DNA from: Candidatus Latescibacterota bacterium
GTDB lineage: Bacteria > Latescibacterota > UBA2968 > UBA8231
Length of the DNA stretch: 64,000 nucleotides
Direction: 5' to 3'
Assembly (NCBI GenBank): GCA_022819745.1
Contig: JAJEGS010000060.1
Span: forward strand, 1 to 64,000
A program made the translations under genes and the position numbers. Shown here piece after piece: positions 7,918 through 16,671 of this stretch. The notes under the pieces were generated by a model. It did not search any database. It was not told the origin of the DNA and saw nothing but the letters and a program-made list of their open reading frames with translations. Each line of letters begins with the position of its first letter. The first letter of the stretch is position 1.

Positions 7918-8532
7918 ATGGAAACCCCTGCCATACTCCAAGCGCTGGAACTGACCTCTTGGTGGGAGGTGCCGGCCGTCGTCTTGGCCATTCTCTACTT
8001 GGTCTTGGCGGCGCGGGAAAACATCTGGTGTTGGGGCGCGGCTTTCGTCAGCACTGCGATTTACATCTACGTCTTCTTTGATGTCAACCTGTTCCTAGAG
8101 TCAGCCCTACAGATTTACTACTTGGCCATGGCGGTTTATGGCTGGTACCAATGGCGGCAGCCCACCGATCAATCCGCAACGCTGCCCATTTCTACTTGGT
8201 CGCTCAAAAAGCATGTCGTGGTCATTGCTGTGACAGGGGCCATTGTGGCGACGTCCGGGTACCTTTTGCACAAAAACACGACGGCAGCATTGCCCTATGT
8301 CGATGCCTTCACCACTTGGTATGCGGTAGTGACGACCTATATGGTGACGAAGAAGATTTTGGAGAATTGGGGGTACTGGTTTGTCATCGACAGCGTCTCG
8401 GTTTATCTGTACTACAGCCGAGGGCTTTACCTGACCGCTTTGTTGTTTATCGCGTATCTGGTTATCATCGTCTTTGGCTATCTGAAATGGAAAAAGGAGT
8501 ACGACCAAGCAAATGTCCAAACTAGCCCGTGA
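7918..8532 (+). CDS. pnuC: PnuC-type nicotinamide riboside/mononucleotide transporter
   Basis: A 204-residue integral membrane protein with about six or seven hydrophobic helices and the PnuC layout: a short WWEVPAVVLAILYLVLAARENIW start, a WG....YIYVFF helix, a GWYQWRQ motif after the third helix and WYAVVTTYMVTKK near the substrate site. PnuC carriers bring vitamin B3 precursors into the cell for NAD synthesis by facilitated diffusion, trapped by a kinase (NadR) not seen here. It is 15 bp upstream of pheA. The leader is divergent with the PhyH gene; no riboswitch was recognisable. Confidence 0.88.
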   Translation: METPAILQALELTSWWEVPAVVLAILYLVLAARENIWCWGAAFVSTAIYIYVFFDVNLFLESALQIYYLAMAVYGWYQWRQPTDQSATLPISTWSLKKHVVVIAVTGAIVATSGYLLHKNTTAALPYVDAFTTWYAVVTTYMVTKKILENWGYWFVIDSVSVYLYYSRGLYLTALLFIAYLVIIVFGYLKWKKEYDQANVQTSP

Positions 8533-8547
8533 AGAAGAATTGAGTAT

Positions 8548-9405
8548 ATGAAGCGAACAGAGACGTGCGGACCCGTGGCCATCCAAGGGCACGCCGGGTC
8601 GTTCAGCGAGGCAGCGGCGCGGGCCTATTTTTCTCCAGCGACACAACTGGCACCACAGCCCAATTTCAAGGCGCTTTTCGCCTCGGTGGAAGACGGGTCT
8701 TGCGCTTGCGGAGTCGTGCCCATCGAAAACTCGCTGATGGGCAGCATCCACGAGAACTACGACCTGCTGCTGCAGAGCGACGTACATATCGTCGGCGAAA
8801 TCAAGCTGCGCATCGTCCACAACCTCATCGTCAACCGAGGTGTGCAGCTAGCAGATATCCGCTACATTGCGTCACAGCCGCCCGCCTTGGCCCAATGCAC
8901 CCGCTTCATTCACTCGTTGGCAGGCGCTCAGACCATAGCGGCAGATGATACGGCTGGAGCGGTCAAAGAGCTAGCCGCGAGCGGCGCACGCGACCGAGGA
9001 GCCATAGCCGGGGCGCAAGCCGCCGCTGCGTACGGGATGGAAATTCTCGTCCCCGGCATTGAGGACGCCCCGCACAATTTTACCCGCTTTTTGGTGGTGA
9101 ACCGATGCGCTGCGTCAGCGCCAGCCGAGCCAGCCAAGACCACGCTCGTCTTTGCGCTAAAGCACGTGCCGGGCGCGCTGTGTCGAGGCCTCGCGGCCTT
9201 TGCCGAGCGCGGCATCAACCTGCTCAAAATCGAGTCGCGGCCCATGCCCGAGCGGCCTTGGGAATACGTCTTCTATCTCGATTTGGAGGGCCACTTGGGA
9301 CAGATGGCTTGCGCCCAGGCTGTGGAGCAACTTCAGGAAACCGCCGAATTCGTCCGCATCTTGGGCTCGTACCAGCAAGGCGATACGATCGAGGACTCGG
9401 GGTAA
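8548..9405 (+). CDS. pheA: Prephenate dehydratase (monofunctional, with ACT domain)
   Basis: A 285-residue enzyme converting prephenate to phenylpyruvate in phenylalanine synthesis. The catalytic domain (about 10-190) has the opening QGHAGSFSEAAA, VVPIENS(L)MGS and the NFTRF motif holding the catalytic Thr. The C-terminal ACT domain (about 195-275) has the ESRP motif (KIESRPMPERPWEY) that binds phenylalanine for feedback inhibition. No chorismate mutase domain is fused. Only 15 bp separate it from pnuC, so the two are likely co-transcribed although functionally unrelated. Confidence 0.93.
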   Translation: MKRTETCGPVAIQGHAGSFSEAAARAYFSPATQLAPQPNFKALFASVEDGSCACGVVPIENSLMGSIHENYDLLLQSDVHIVGEIKLRIVHNLIVNRGVQLADIRYIASQPPALAQCTRFIHSLAGAQTIAADDTAGAVKELAASGARDRGAIAGAQAAAAYGMEILVPGIEDAPHNFTRFLVVNRCAASAPAEPAKTTLVFALKHVPGALCRGLAAFAERGINLLKIESRPMPERPWEYVFYLDLEGHLGQMACAQAVEQLQETAEFVRILGSYQQGDTIEDSG

Positions 9406-9410
9406 GCTGC

Positions 9411-10364
9411 TCAAGCGCCCGCGGCGCGGGTGCGAACTTGGTCGAGACCGACGGCCAACAGGAGCACTGCACCGCGCGTTACATCCTGCCAGAAGCTAGA
9501 CACATCCATCAGCGTCAGCCCGTTGTTGAGGGTGCCTAGCAGCAAGACCGCCAACAAGGTGCCCCACACCGTGCCGCGCCCCCCGAAGAGACTCGTGCCG
9601 CCCAAGATCACGGCGGCAATCACCGTCAACAAATGCTGCCCCGCTGCGTCGGGCGCTGCCGCGTAGAGCATGGCCGCTAGAATGAGACCGCTGACCGCGC
9701 CGCTGAGGCCGGAGAGGACGTAGAGGATCATCAGGGTGCGGGCGACGGGGACGCCGACCAGCCGACTAGCTTCGGCATTGCTGCCTGCGGCATAGACGAA
9801 GCGGCCAAAGCGAGTCCGCGCCAAGACCCAGCCTAGCGCGATATAAACCAACAGCATCAGCACCAGCGGCACCGGCAGCCGCAAAATCTGGCCGCTGCCG
9901 ATCCAGTTAAAACCGGGTTCCATCAGCGGCTTAGTCAGCCCACCGGTCAGGACTAGAGCCAGCCCGCCGATGACGCTCATCGTACCCAGAGTGGCGATCA
10001 GAGAGTTGAGCCCAAGGCGCACAACCAACAAGCCATTGAGCAACCCGATGCCCCCGCCCAGCGCCAGTGCGATGAGACAGGCGGCGACAATGCCGACGCC
10101 CGCAGCGTGGAGCAGCGCGACGACGACCCCAGCCAGCCCGGCGACTGCCGCCACCGACAGATCGAGGCCTCCAGCGATAATCAGCGGCGTTTGCAATGCG
10201 CACATCAAGCCGATAAAGGCCATGTTAGCCCCGATGCTCACCATATTGTCAAAGGACAAAAACCAAGGCGAGAGGACGCTGAAGAGCACGGCGACCAAGA
10301 GGTAGAACACCAATAACAAGGCGACGCCCGCGCCGGGGCGGTTCAATAAGGTGGCAATGCTCAT
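9411..10364 (-). CDS. Ribose-type ABC sugar importer, permease
   Basis: A 317-residue polytopic membrane protein of the RbsC/XylH/AraH family (BPD_transp_2), with 8-10 hydrophobic helices, GGLDLSVAAVAGLAGV in the second quarter and GGTSLFGGRGTVWGT near the end, both family hallmarks. Its ATG overlaps the ATPase stop (ATGA at 10361-10364), indicating translational coupling. It forms the channel of the importer with the ATPase and binding protein encoded upstream. The stop is 5 bp from the convergent pheA stop, with no obvious terminator between them. Confidence 0.92.
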   Translation of the reverse strand: MSIATLLNRPGAGVALLLVFYLLVAVLFSVLSPWFLSFDNMVSIGANMAFIGLMCALQTPLIIAGGLDLSVAAVAGLAGVVVALLHAAGVGIVAACLIALALGGGIGLLNGLLVVRLGLNSLIATLGTMSVIGGLALVLTGGLTKPLMEPGFNWIGSGQILRLPVPLVLMLLVYIALGWVLARTRFGRFVYAAGSNAEASRLVGVPVARTLMILYVLSGLSGAVSGLILAAMLYAAAPDAAGQHLLTVIAAVILGGTSLFGGRGTVWGTLLAVLLLGTLNNGLTLMDVSSFWQDVTRGAVLLLAVGLDQVRTRAAGA

Positions 10365-11872
10365 GGAAGGTCTTTCTCAGTCGGAGTATGGAGCAGATCG
10401 GCCGGAGCCGCGCCGCCGGAAAAGTGGCCGGACACCCGACCGCGGTCCAGCACGATGGAACGGTCGCAGACCCCAGCGACTTCTTCCGCGTCGGAAGAAA
10501 TCAAGAGTACGGCAAGCCCCTGTTGAGTCCACTGCCGCAGCGCCAGATAAAGCTCGTGGCGAGCTCCCACATCCACGCCTCGGGTCGGTTCTTCGAGGAT
10601 GAGCACCTTGAGGCCCTCGACCAGCCAGCGGGCCAAGCAGGCCTTTTGCTGATTGCCGCCCGAGAGCAAGCGCAACGGTTGGTCGAGATGAGCAGCGCGG
10701 ATCCCCAGGCGGTCGATCCAGCTTTGCGCGTGGCTTATTTCATGCGGCTTGGACACGGAGAACAAGCGCACGAAGCGGTCGATAAAGGGCAAGGTGATAT
10801 TGGCACGGACGCCGAGGTCGGGGACGATGCCCTCTCGCTGGCGTTCGGCAGCCACGAAACCGATGCCAGCGTCGCGTCCTTGGCGCGGGTTAGCGGGGAT
10901 ATAAGGCGCACCCTCAAGCGCAATGCGTGCGCCGGGCAGCGGTCCCAGCGCTCCGTAGATGGCCCGGCCAAGTTGGTCGATCCCCGAGCCGAGCAGGCCG
11001 AAGACGCCGAGAATTTCGCCACGGTGGAGCGCAAAGGACACGCCGTCGAGCGCGCCGGGCAGACTCAGGTTTTCAACTTCTAGCGCAACCTCGCCGATGC
11101 TGGAGCCTCGCGGCGGGTAGAGTTCGTCAACAGTGGTGCCGAGCATGGCGTCGAGAACCTCGCGCCGCGAAGCCGTGGCAGTGGCGAAATCGCCGGCGTT
11201 TAGCCCGTCGCGGAGCACGGTGATGCGGTCGGCGATCTCGAAGACCTCGTCGAGGTAGTGGGATATGTAGATGATGCCGATCTGCTGGGCCTTGAGCCGC
11301 TCGACCACGGCGAAGAGCGCTTGGACTTCGCGGTCGGCGAGGGAGGCGGTCGGCTCGTCCATGACGATGATCCGCGCTTGGCCGGCGAGCGCGCGGGCGA
11401 TTTCTACTAGGCGCTTGTGCGGTGCGGAGAGCTGGTGTACCGGTGAGTCGGGATCGAGGTCGCAGCCGAGCCGATCGAGCAGTGCCCGCGCTTTGGTGCG
11501 CAGTTCCGGGCGATCTACCTGCTTGCCAAACCACGAGCGTTTGAGCGGCAGGTCGGCGATGAGGATGTTTTCGGCGACCGTGAGGTCGGGCAGGATCGAC
11601 ACTTCCTGCGGCAAAAAGCGGACGCCGTGGGCGATGGCCTCTTCGGGCCGGTCGTAGCGCACTGCTTGGTCGTTGAGGCGGACGGTGCCCGCGTCGCGGC
11701 TGTACACGCCGCAGAGGATTTTCACTAGCGTGGATTTACCCGCCCCATTGGCACCCAGCAGGGCTAAGACTTCCCCAGCGTCTAAGCGAAGATCGACCTC
11801 GCGCAAAACTTGGGCGCTGCCGAAGGATTTGCAGATACCTGCCATCTGCAACAAAGGTGCGGAATGGCCCAT
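10361..11872 (-). CDS. Ribose-type ABC sugar importer, double ATP-binding protein
   Basis: A 503-residue fused ATPase of the RbsA/MglA class. The first domain has Walker A GANGAGKST (about 40-48), a signature-like LSAPHKRLVEIA and Walker B IIVMDEPTASL. The second has a degenerate Walker A (GLLGSGIDQLG), as is normal for this class, then LSGGNQQKACLARWL and VLILEEPTRGVD. It powers import of a pentose, hexose or autoinducer-like sugar. It starts 1 bp after the binding-protein stop and overlaps the permease start, so the three form a tight operon. Confidence 0.93.
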   Translation of the reverse strand: MGHSAPLLQMAGICKSFGSAQVLREVDLRLDAGEVLALLGANGAGKSTLVKILCGVYSRDAGTVRLNDQAVRYDRPEEAIAHGVRFLPQEVSILPDLTVAENILIADLPLKRSWFGKQVDRPELRTKARALLDRLGCDLDPDSPVHQLSAPHKRLVEIARALAGQARIIVMDEPTASLADREVQALFAVVERLKAQQIGIIYISHYLDEVFEIADRITVLRDGLNAGDFATATASRREVLDAMLGTTVDELYPPRGSSIGEVALEVENLSLPGALDGVSFALHRGEILGVFGLLGSGIDQLGRAIYGALGPLPGARIALEGAPYIPANPRQGRDAGIGFVAAERQREGIVPDLGVRANITLPFIDRFVRLFSVSKPHEISHAQSWIDRLGIRAAHLDQPLRLLSGGNQQKACLARWLVEGLKVLILEEPTRGVDVGARHELYLALRQWTQQGLAVLLISSDAEEVAGVCDRSIVLDRGRVSGHFSGGAAPADLLHTPTEKDLP

Positions 11873-11873
11873 A

Positions 11874-13046
11874 CTAGTGATCGGGAATCAACTGCTCGTA
11901 GCCGGCGAGTTCGGGCTTGTCCTTCAGAGTCGCCAAGTGTGCGACAAAGGCTTCCTGCGGAAAGACGTAGTCGAATCCCGGCTCGCCTTGGCATTCGTAC
12001 TCGGGGTAGAATTGACAGATGTTGGCCGGGTGGACCATCACGTGGTTGACGGTAACAGCCGGCGGCACATCGTGGCCAGCTAGACGCATCAGGCTCAGCG
12101 GGATGAGATAGTTGCCGTAGCGCTCGGGGAAATAGGCGACTGAGGCGATGAAGCGCTCCTCGGCGACCATCGTCTCCAACTCATCGGCCCCCTTGCCGAC
12201 GACCAGCGCATCTGCGCCGCGCCCCTGCTGCTGCACGGCGCGCAACATGCCAGAGACCGATTGGTCGTTGATCGCGGTAATCAGGATCGGCGCACCTTGG
12301 GGAATGCGACCGAGCGCGTTGCTCATCTGCTGGAAAGAGTACTGCAGCGTGTTCTTGGTGTCGATGCGGATGATGCGCTCGGGCGGGAAGCCGGGCAGCG
12401 AGGCGAGAAAACCGGCGATTTGGCCCTCCGTGCGCATGGCTGGGATCGCGCCTGACTGCGGCAGTTCGCCAACGACGAAGTATCCCTCCGCGAGCGCCCG
12501 GTCGCCAAAGCGCACTTTGGCCGCTTGCGCCAGATAGGAGCCCCCCATAAAGCCCGAGCGGGGGTTGTTGGCGCCGAAGTAGGTGGCACCCGGCATGGGG
12601 ATGTCGATGGCGACCACGCCGATCTGCTTGCGGTTGAAGTGCTGCATGATTGCCGGGCCGAAATTGACGTCGGTTTGGAACTCGATGCAGAAGTCAACTT
12701 GACGCCGGGCAAAACTCTCGGCGTTGGCTAGGGCGGTCGGCCCGTCGAGCCGGTTGTCGGCGATCAGCAACTCAATGCCAGCGGCCTCGGCGTTGCGCTC
12801 AATGCTCTTTTCGACCTTGATGCCAAAGCTGATGTCGCGCTGCAGGTTGGCGAAGCCAAAGACTAGGGTTTTGCCGTTTTTGGGAGGCGAGTTTTGCGCG
12901 GCTTCGGCGGCCATTGCTTGGAGTGCTGCTGGCGGAAACATCAACCCGTCGTAAGTCGCCGGGTCAAAGCCGTGGAAACCTTCGCTCGATGCTGGGACTG
13001 CGGTAAAGAACAGATAGGCGGCCAGAATGAGTCGGGTCGGAATCAT
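11874..13046 (-). CDS. Periplasmic sugar-binding protein of the ABC importer
   Basis: A 390-residue exported protein of the periplasmic-binding-protein class I (Peripla_BP_4/RbsB) fold. The start at 13046 gives a clean signal peptide (MIPTRLILAAYLFF...ASSEG); an upstream in-frame ATG at 13106 would put 20 non-signal residues in front. After the signal come KTLVFGFANLQRD (first beta strand), FCIEFQTDVNFG, VVAIDIPMPGATYFG and ITAINDQSVSGMLRA, typical of sugar-binding domains. It is the first gene of the importer operon. A nested inverted-repeat element lies upstream. Confidence 0.87.
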   Translation of the reverse strand: MIPTRLILAAYLFFTAVPASSEGFHGFDPATYDGLMFPPAALQAMAAEAAQNSPPKNGKTLVFGFANLQRDISFGIKVEKSIERNAEAAGIELLIADNRLDGPTALANAESFARRQVDFCIEFQTDVNFGPAIMQHFNRKQIGVVAIDIPMPGATYFGANNPRSGFMGGSYLAQAAKVRFGDRALAEGYFVVGELPQSGAIPAMRTEGQIAGFLASLPGFPPERIIRIDTKNTLQYSFQQMSNALGRIPQGAPILITAINDQSVSGMLRAVQQQGRGADALVVGKGADELETMVAEERFIASVAYFPERYGNYLIPLSLMRLAGHDVPPAVTVNHVMVHPANICQFYPEYECQGEPGFDYVFPQEAFVAHLATLKDKPELAGYEQLIPDH

Positions 13047-13170
13047 AAGATGCACTTTCGTTGGAAATGGGCTGAGAATATACGGAGCGGCTAGCGGGTG
13101 GCTCAAGGTATGGGGCGGCAGCGATTACTTTTCAGGAGCGATGCGGTTGGCTACTATTGAGCACGAGATA

Positions 13171-13328
13171 CTTAAGTACACGACAGTAGAAGTGGTATGG
13201 GATGCTTCGCTTGCGCTCAGCATGACACTACCAGCACTTGTCATGCTGAGCGGAGCGAAGCGGAGTCGAAGCATCTGATACCTCGATATCTATGCGTAAT
13301 GTCCACTGGAGTACTGTCGTGTATTAAG
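13171..13328. repeat. Nested inverted-repeat (MITE-like) element, about 158 bp
   Basis: The ends form an inverted repeat: CTTAAGTACACGACAGTA (13171-13188) against TACTGTCGTGTATTAAG (13312-13328), identical but for one extra base. Inside lies a second, larger pair: GATGCTTCGC...GCTCAGCATGACA (13201-13227) against TGTCATGCTGAGCG...CGAAGCATC (13239-13275), extended outward by GGTAT/ATACC. The whole unit can fold into one long stem. The inner sequence resembles the widespread TGTCATGCTGAGCG-type intergenic palindromes. It fills most of the 306-bp gap between the ABC importer and the M24 peptidase; I see no gene in that gap. Confidence 0.75.
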
Positions 13329-13352
13329 CGATAACGCTAACAGGAGAGAATT

Positions 13353-14489
13353 ATGCTGACCAAAGAAGGATGCCGCACGCGGCAGCAGCGCCTATGTGCG
13401 CGGCTGGCCGAACTCGACATCGACGCGGCCGTGATCAACCACCCGAAGGAAATCTACTACTTTACCGGGATCATCATTCCCGAGGAATTCCCCGGCCCGC
13501 CGGCGATCTTTTGGCTGGGAGCCGATGGGCAGTCCTTGCTGATCGCGCATACCGACGAAGGCGAGCCGTGCGCCGACGAGTGTTTCACCTTTCCTCTCAG
13601 CGTCGGCGGCACGGTCACGCCCGACCTGCGCGAGGTGATAAGCGGGCTAATCGTCGATACGCTGCGGGCCAAAAAACCAGCGGCTGGCCGCCTAGGCTGG
13701 CAGAGCGAGTTTTTGCCGCGCCGCTTGGGACAGGCAGTCGAGGAAGGGCTGGGCAAAACGCCTGCATGGGTCGCGGTCGATGATCTGCTCGCCGACATGC
13801 AGGAGGTCAAGGATCCCGACGAAATCGAGCTGTTGCGCAAGGTAGTGCAGGTCGATCTGGCAGCATATGCCGCGGCAGAAGCGGCGATGGCTCCGGGCGT
13901 CAACGAGTTGGAGGTGCTAGCGGCGGCGCAACGGGCAGCGCATCTTGCGGCTGGTGAGAAGGTTTTCCACGACGGCGATTATCAGTGCGGCGAGTTGGGC
14001 GGTTTTGCGCGCAATCGCCCGATCGAGGCTGGGGAGATCTACGTCATCGACGCTTGGTCGGTGTACCGCGGGTACTGGGCCGACTTGTGCCGCAGCTTTG
14101 CCGTGGGTGAGCCGACTGAAGTGCAGCACTCCGTATTTGAGCACGTCAAGGGCTTTCACGACCGCGTCGGCGAGTATCTGCGACCGGGCAAGGACGGCAG
14201 CGAATGCGCAGTGGCCATGGACGCCTATATCCGCGAGCATCCCAAGCTGGCCGACGTCGGCTTGATCCACCACGCCGGGCACAACATCGGCCTGCGGGCG
14301 CACGAGATGCCCGATCTCAACAAGGAGCGCGGCGGCACCCTGCGCGTGGGCAATGTGGTCTCGGTCGAGCCGGGGGCCTATATCCCCGAGGCGCGGGCAG
14401 GGGTGCGATTGGAAAACATGTACCTGATTACCGAAGACGGCTTGGAGAACTTGTCGCCGTATCCAATGGAGTTGGGGGCGCACTGTTGA
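13353..14489 (+). CDS. M24 family metallopeptidase (Xaa-Pro aminopeptidase-like)
   Basis: A 378-residue two-domain protein: a creatinase-type N-terminal domain (about 1-150) and a pita-bread catalytic domain. The metal ligands are visible as D233 (VIDAW), D244 (YWADLCRSF), H310 (HHAGHNIG), E339 (SVEPGAY) and E354 (RLENMYL). Members remove N-terminal residues before proline, or hydrolyse creatine or related amides, using two Mn or Co ions. AGGAG seven bases upstream supports the ATG. The stop TGA overlaps the TTG start of the next gene, so both are translated together. Confidence 0.92.
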   Translation: MLTKEGCRTRQQRLCARLAELDIDAAVINHPKEIYYFTGIIIPEEFPGPPAIFWLGADGQSLLIAHTDEGEPCADECFTFPLSVGGTVTPDLREVISGLIVDTLRAKKPAAGRLGWQSEFLPRRLGQAVEEGLGKTPAWVAVDDLLADMQEVKDPDEIELLRKVVQVDLAAYAAAEAAMAPGVNELEVLAAAQRAAHLAAGEKVFHDGDYQCGELGGFARNRPIEAGEIYVIDAWSVYRGYWADLCRSFAVGEPTEVQHSVFEHVKGFHDRVGEYLRPGKDGSECAVAMDAYIREHPKLADVGLIHHAGHNIGLRAHEMPDLNKERGGTLRVGNVVSVEPGAYIPEARAGVRLENMYLITEDGLENLSPYPMELGAHC

Positions 14490-15286
14490 GCGAGGTGTTT
14501 GAATTTGCCGAAGACCTCGCCCGGCGCGCTGGTGTGCTAATCGCCCAAGCGCGGGCGGACCGGGCATTGGATCTGAGCTACAAGGAAGGGACTGAGCTGT
14601 TGACGTCGGCCGATTTGCAGGCCGACCAGCTCATCCGCGGCGAGATCGAACAGACTTTCCCCGACCACTGCATCCTCTCCGAAGAGTCCTCGCCCCACCT
14701 TACAGACCCGGCGCAACTTCGCGGCCCCTTGTGGGTCATCGACCCGATTGACGGCACCGTCAACTACGCCTACAACCAGCAGCAAGTAGCCGTGTCCATT
14801 GCCTTTGCCGAAGGAGGCCAAGTGCAGGTCGGCGTGGTGCACTGCCCGTTTGTAGAAGAGAGCTTTACCGCCCGGCGCGGAGCAGGTGCCTATCTCAACG
14901 GTCACGCCATCCGAACCAGCGAGTGTAGCGAGCTATCCCGCGCCCTGATCGGCACGGGTTTCCCCTACGCCGCCGAGGGCAGAGTGGCGCTGGTGGATCG
15001 CTTGCGCCGCGTCCTCGGACACTGCCGCGACATCCGCCGCGTCGGCTCGGCCGCCATTGATCTCTGCTGGGTGGCAATGGGTCGGCTCGACGGCTTTTAC
15101 GAGTCGCTCAAGCCTTGGGACTTGGCGGCCGCGGCCCTGATTGCGCGGGAGGCGGGCGCTCGCGTCGGGCACTTGCAACCCGTGGAAGGCGAGCTGCCGG
15201 AAGAATTGGAAGGCCGCGATTTGGTCGCAGCCGCACCGGGAATCTACGAACAATTGGTCGCGCTGTTGCGCGGGACCCCGTCGTAG
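14486..15286 (+). CDS. Inositol monophosphatase family protein
   Basis: A 266-residue Mg-dependent phosphatase with ILSEES (E66/E67), the WVIDPIDGTVNY motif (D86, D89, T91) and the C-terminal PWDLAAAALIAREAGA. Substrates in the family include inositol-1-phosphate, histidinol phosphate, fructose bisphosphate and PAP. I chose the TTG at 14486: it overlaps the preceding stop (TTGA) with GGAG about 15 bases upstream, and the frame before it runs inside the peptidase gene. GTG 14495 is an alternative. Coupling to an M24 peptidase is unusual and unexplained. Confidence 0.9.
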   Translation: MSEVFEFAEDLARRAGVLIAQARADRALDLSYKEGTELLTSADLQADQLIRGEIEQTFPDHCILSEESSPHLTDPAQLRGPLWVIDPIDGTVNYAYNQQQVAVSIAFAEGGQVQVGVVHCPFVEESFTARRGAGAYLNGHAIRTSECSELSRALIGTGFPYAAEGRVALVDRLRRVLGHCRDIRRVGSAAIDLCWVAMGRLDGFYESLKPWDLAAAALIAREAGARVGHLQPVEGELPEELEGRDLVAAAPGIYEQLVALLRGTPS

Positions 15287-15329
15287 GGCGACCCTTGTAT
15301 GTTAAACATCCCCATGGCGCTCGGACGCA

Positions 15330-15382
15330 CTTCGACAAGCTCAGTGCGCGTTGAGCTATCGTGTGCGCTGAGCCTGTCGAAG
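15330..15382. repeat. Intergenic palindrome (CTTCGACAAGCTCAG type)
   Basis: CTTCGACAAGCTCAG (15330-15344) is the inverted copy of CTGAGCCTGTCGAAG (15368-15382), 14 of 15 positions agreeing, with GCGC on both inner flanks. This resembles a short palindrome common between genes in many environmental bacteria. It lies between the phosphatase stop and the dehydratase start. Confidence 0.7.
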
Positions 15383-15437
15383 CGCCCCCGAATCGACGCG
15401 TCTGTAGAAGCAACTCTTATATAAGGAGATACAACCC

Positions 15438-16598
15438 ATGAAAATCAGCGACATCAAAGCCTATCCAACTTGGGTCGGCCACCGCAATCAGCTCATCGTC
15501 AAAGTCGAGACCGACGAAGGCATCCACGGCTGGGGCGAGTCGGGACTATCGGGGCGCGAGCTAGCCGTCGTGGGCGCAGTGCGGCACTACCGGGAGTTTT
15601 TGCTCGGCCGCGACCCGCGCGAAATCGGGCGGCTCTGGCAGGAGATGTACCGCGGCCAATACTTTGAAGGCGGGCGGGTGTTGACCGCGGCGATTTCGGC
15701 CATCGACATCGCTTTACACGACGTGGTGGGCAAGGCCCTTGGCGTACCGGTCTATCAGCTTTTGGGCGGCAAGCAGCGCGAGTGGGTGCCCTGCTTTGCG
15801 ACGACTGGAGCACCGGACCTAGAGACCTTGGTCAAAAACTGCAAGCTGCTGTTGGACAAGGGGTGGGACGTGATTCGCACGGGGATGGCCCAGCGCAAAC
15901 AGTACGACGACGAACTGCTGTTCGAACCGCGCGAGTCCATCGGCATCACCGCGGCTTGGCTGACTGAAGTGCGCCGTGAAATTGGTCCCGACCCGGTCTT
16001 AGGCATTGACTACCACCATCGGCTGACGGTCGCCGAGAGCGCGTCATTCTGCCAGAAGATGCCGCCGGGGACGCTCGATTTTCTCGAAGAACCCATCCGC
16101 GACGAGTGCCCCGAAGCCTATGAATCGCTCCGCACCATGACCGACGTACCGTTTGCCATCGGCGAGGAATTTGCCAGCAAGTGGCAGTTTTTGCCCTATC
16201 TCGAACGGGGCATCACGCAGTTTGCGCGGATCGACGTGTGCAATGTCGGCGGGCTGACCGAGTCGATGAAGGTGGCGAGCTTGGCCGAATCCCACTACAT
16301 CGACCTAATGCCCCACAACCCGCTGGGGCCGATCTGCACCGCTGCGACCGTGCATCTAGCGGCGGCCGTGCCCAACTTCGCGTGGCTTGAACATCGCGTG
16401 ACGCCGACGGAAGCGGGAAAATTCATGGACGAAGATTTGTTTCCGATGCAGTGCGAATTGGTAGGATCGATGTTGAAGGTGCCCGAGGGGCCGGGGCTGG
16501 GCGTGGAGTTCAACGAAGAGCTGGCCAGGGAGCAAGAGTTCAAGTTTTGGGAAGCGCCGCATTTGCGGCGGCGGGATGGGTCGCATACGAACTGGTAG
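15438..16598 (+). CDS. Mandelate racemase/muconate lactonizing (enolase) superfamily, sugar-acid dehydratase-like
   Basis: A 386-residue enolase-superfamily protein. The barrel holds the metal ligands in GIDYHHR (D and adjacent H), FLEEPI and IGEEF, and the catalytic His in MPHNPLGP, the pattern of D-galactonate dehydratase and relatives. Such enzymes remove water from sugar acids (galactonate, gluconate, rhamnonate) to give 2-keto-3-deoxy acids. AAGGAG sits eight bases before the ATG. It stands alone between an intergenic palindrome and a terminator. The exact sugar acid cannot be read from the sequence. Confidence 0.9.
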   Translation: MKISDIKAYPTWVGHRNQLIVKVETDEGIHGWGESGLSGRELAVVGAVRHYREFLLGRDPREIGRLWQEMYRGQYFEGGRVLTAAISAIDIALHDVVGKALGVPVYQLLGGKQREWVPCFATTGAPDLETLVKNCKLLLDKGWDVIRTGMAQRKQYDDELLFEPRESIGITAAWLTEVRREIGPDPVLGIDYHHRLTVAESASFCQKMPPGTLDFLEEPIRDECPEAYESLRTMTDVPFAIGEEFASKWQFLPYLERGITQFARIDVCNVGGLTESMKVASLAESHYIDLMPHNPLGPICTAATVHLAAAVPNFAWLEHRVTPTEAGKFMDEDLFPMQCELVGSMLKVPEGPGLGVEFNEELAREQEFKFWEAPHLRRRDGSHTNW

Positions 16599-16635
16599 TG
16601 GCTATTTTGAACGTTCCTCCAAATTAGTCGGACTT

Positions 16636-16655
16636 TTTTGGAGTTTACTCCAAAA
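16636..16655. terminator. Bidirectional rho-independent terminator
   Basis: TTTTGGAGT/ACTCCAAAA forms an 8-9 bp stem with a very short loop; T runs on the 5' side and A runs on the 3' side make it usable from both directions. It sits between the convergent dehydratase (ends 16598) and HAD gene (ends 16672). Confidence 0.6.
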
Positions 16656-16671
16656 TGGTCAAGCCGCACGC

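Noticed and set aside
14204..14485. A 94-codon extension in front of the inositol-monophosphatase gene
   Set aside because: It is an out-of-frame reading of the M24 peptidase gene; TTG 14486 overlaps the peptidase stop and starts the homologous region.
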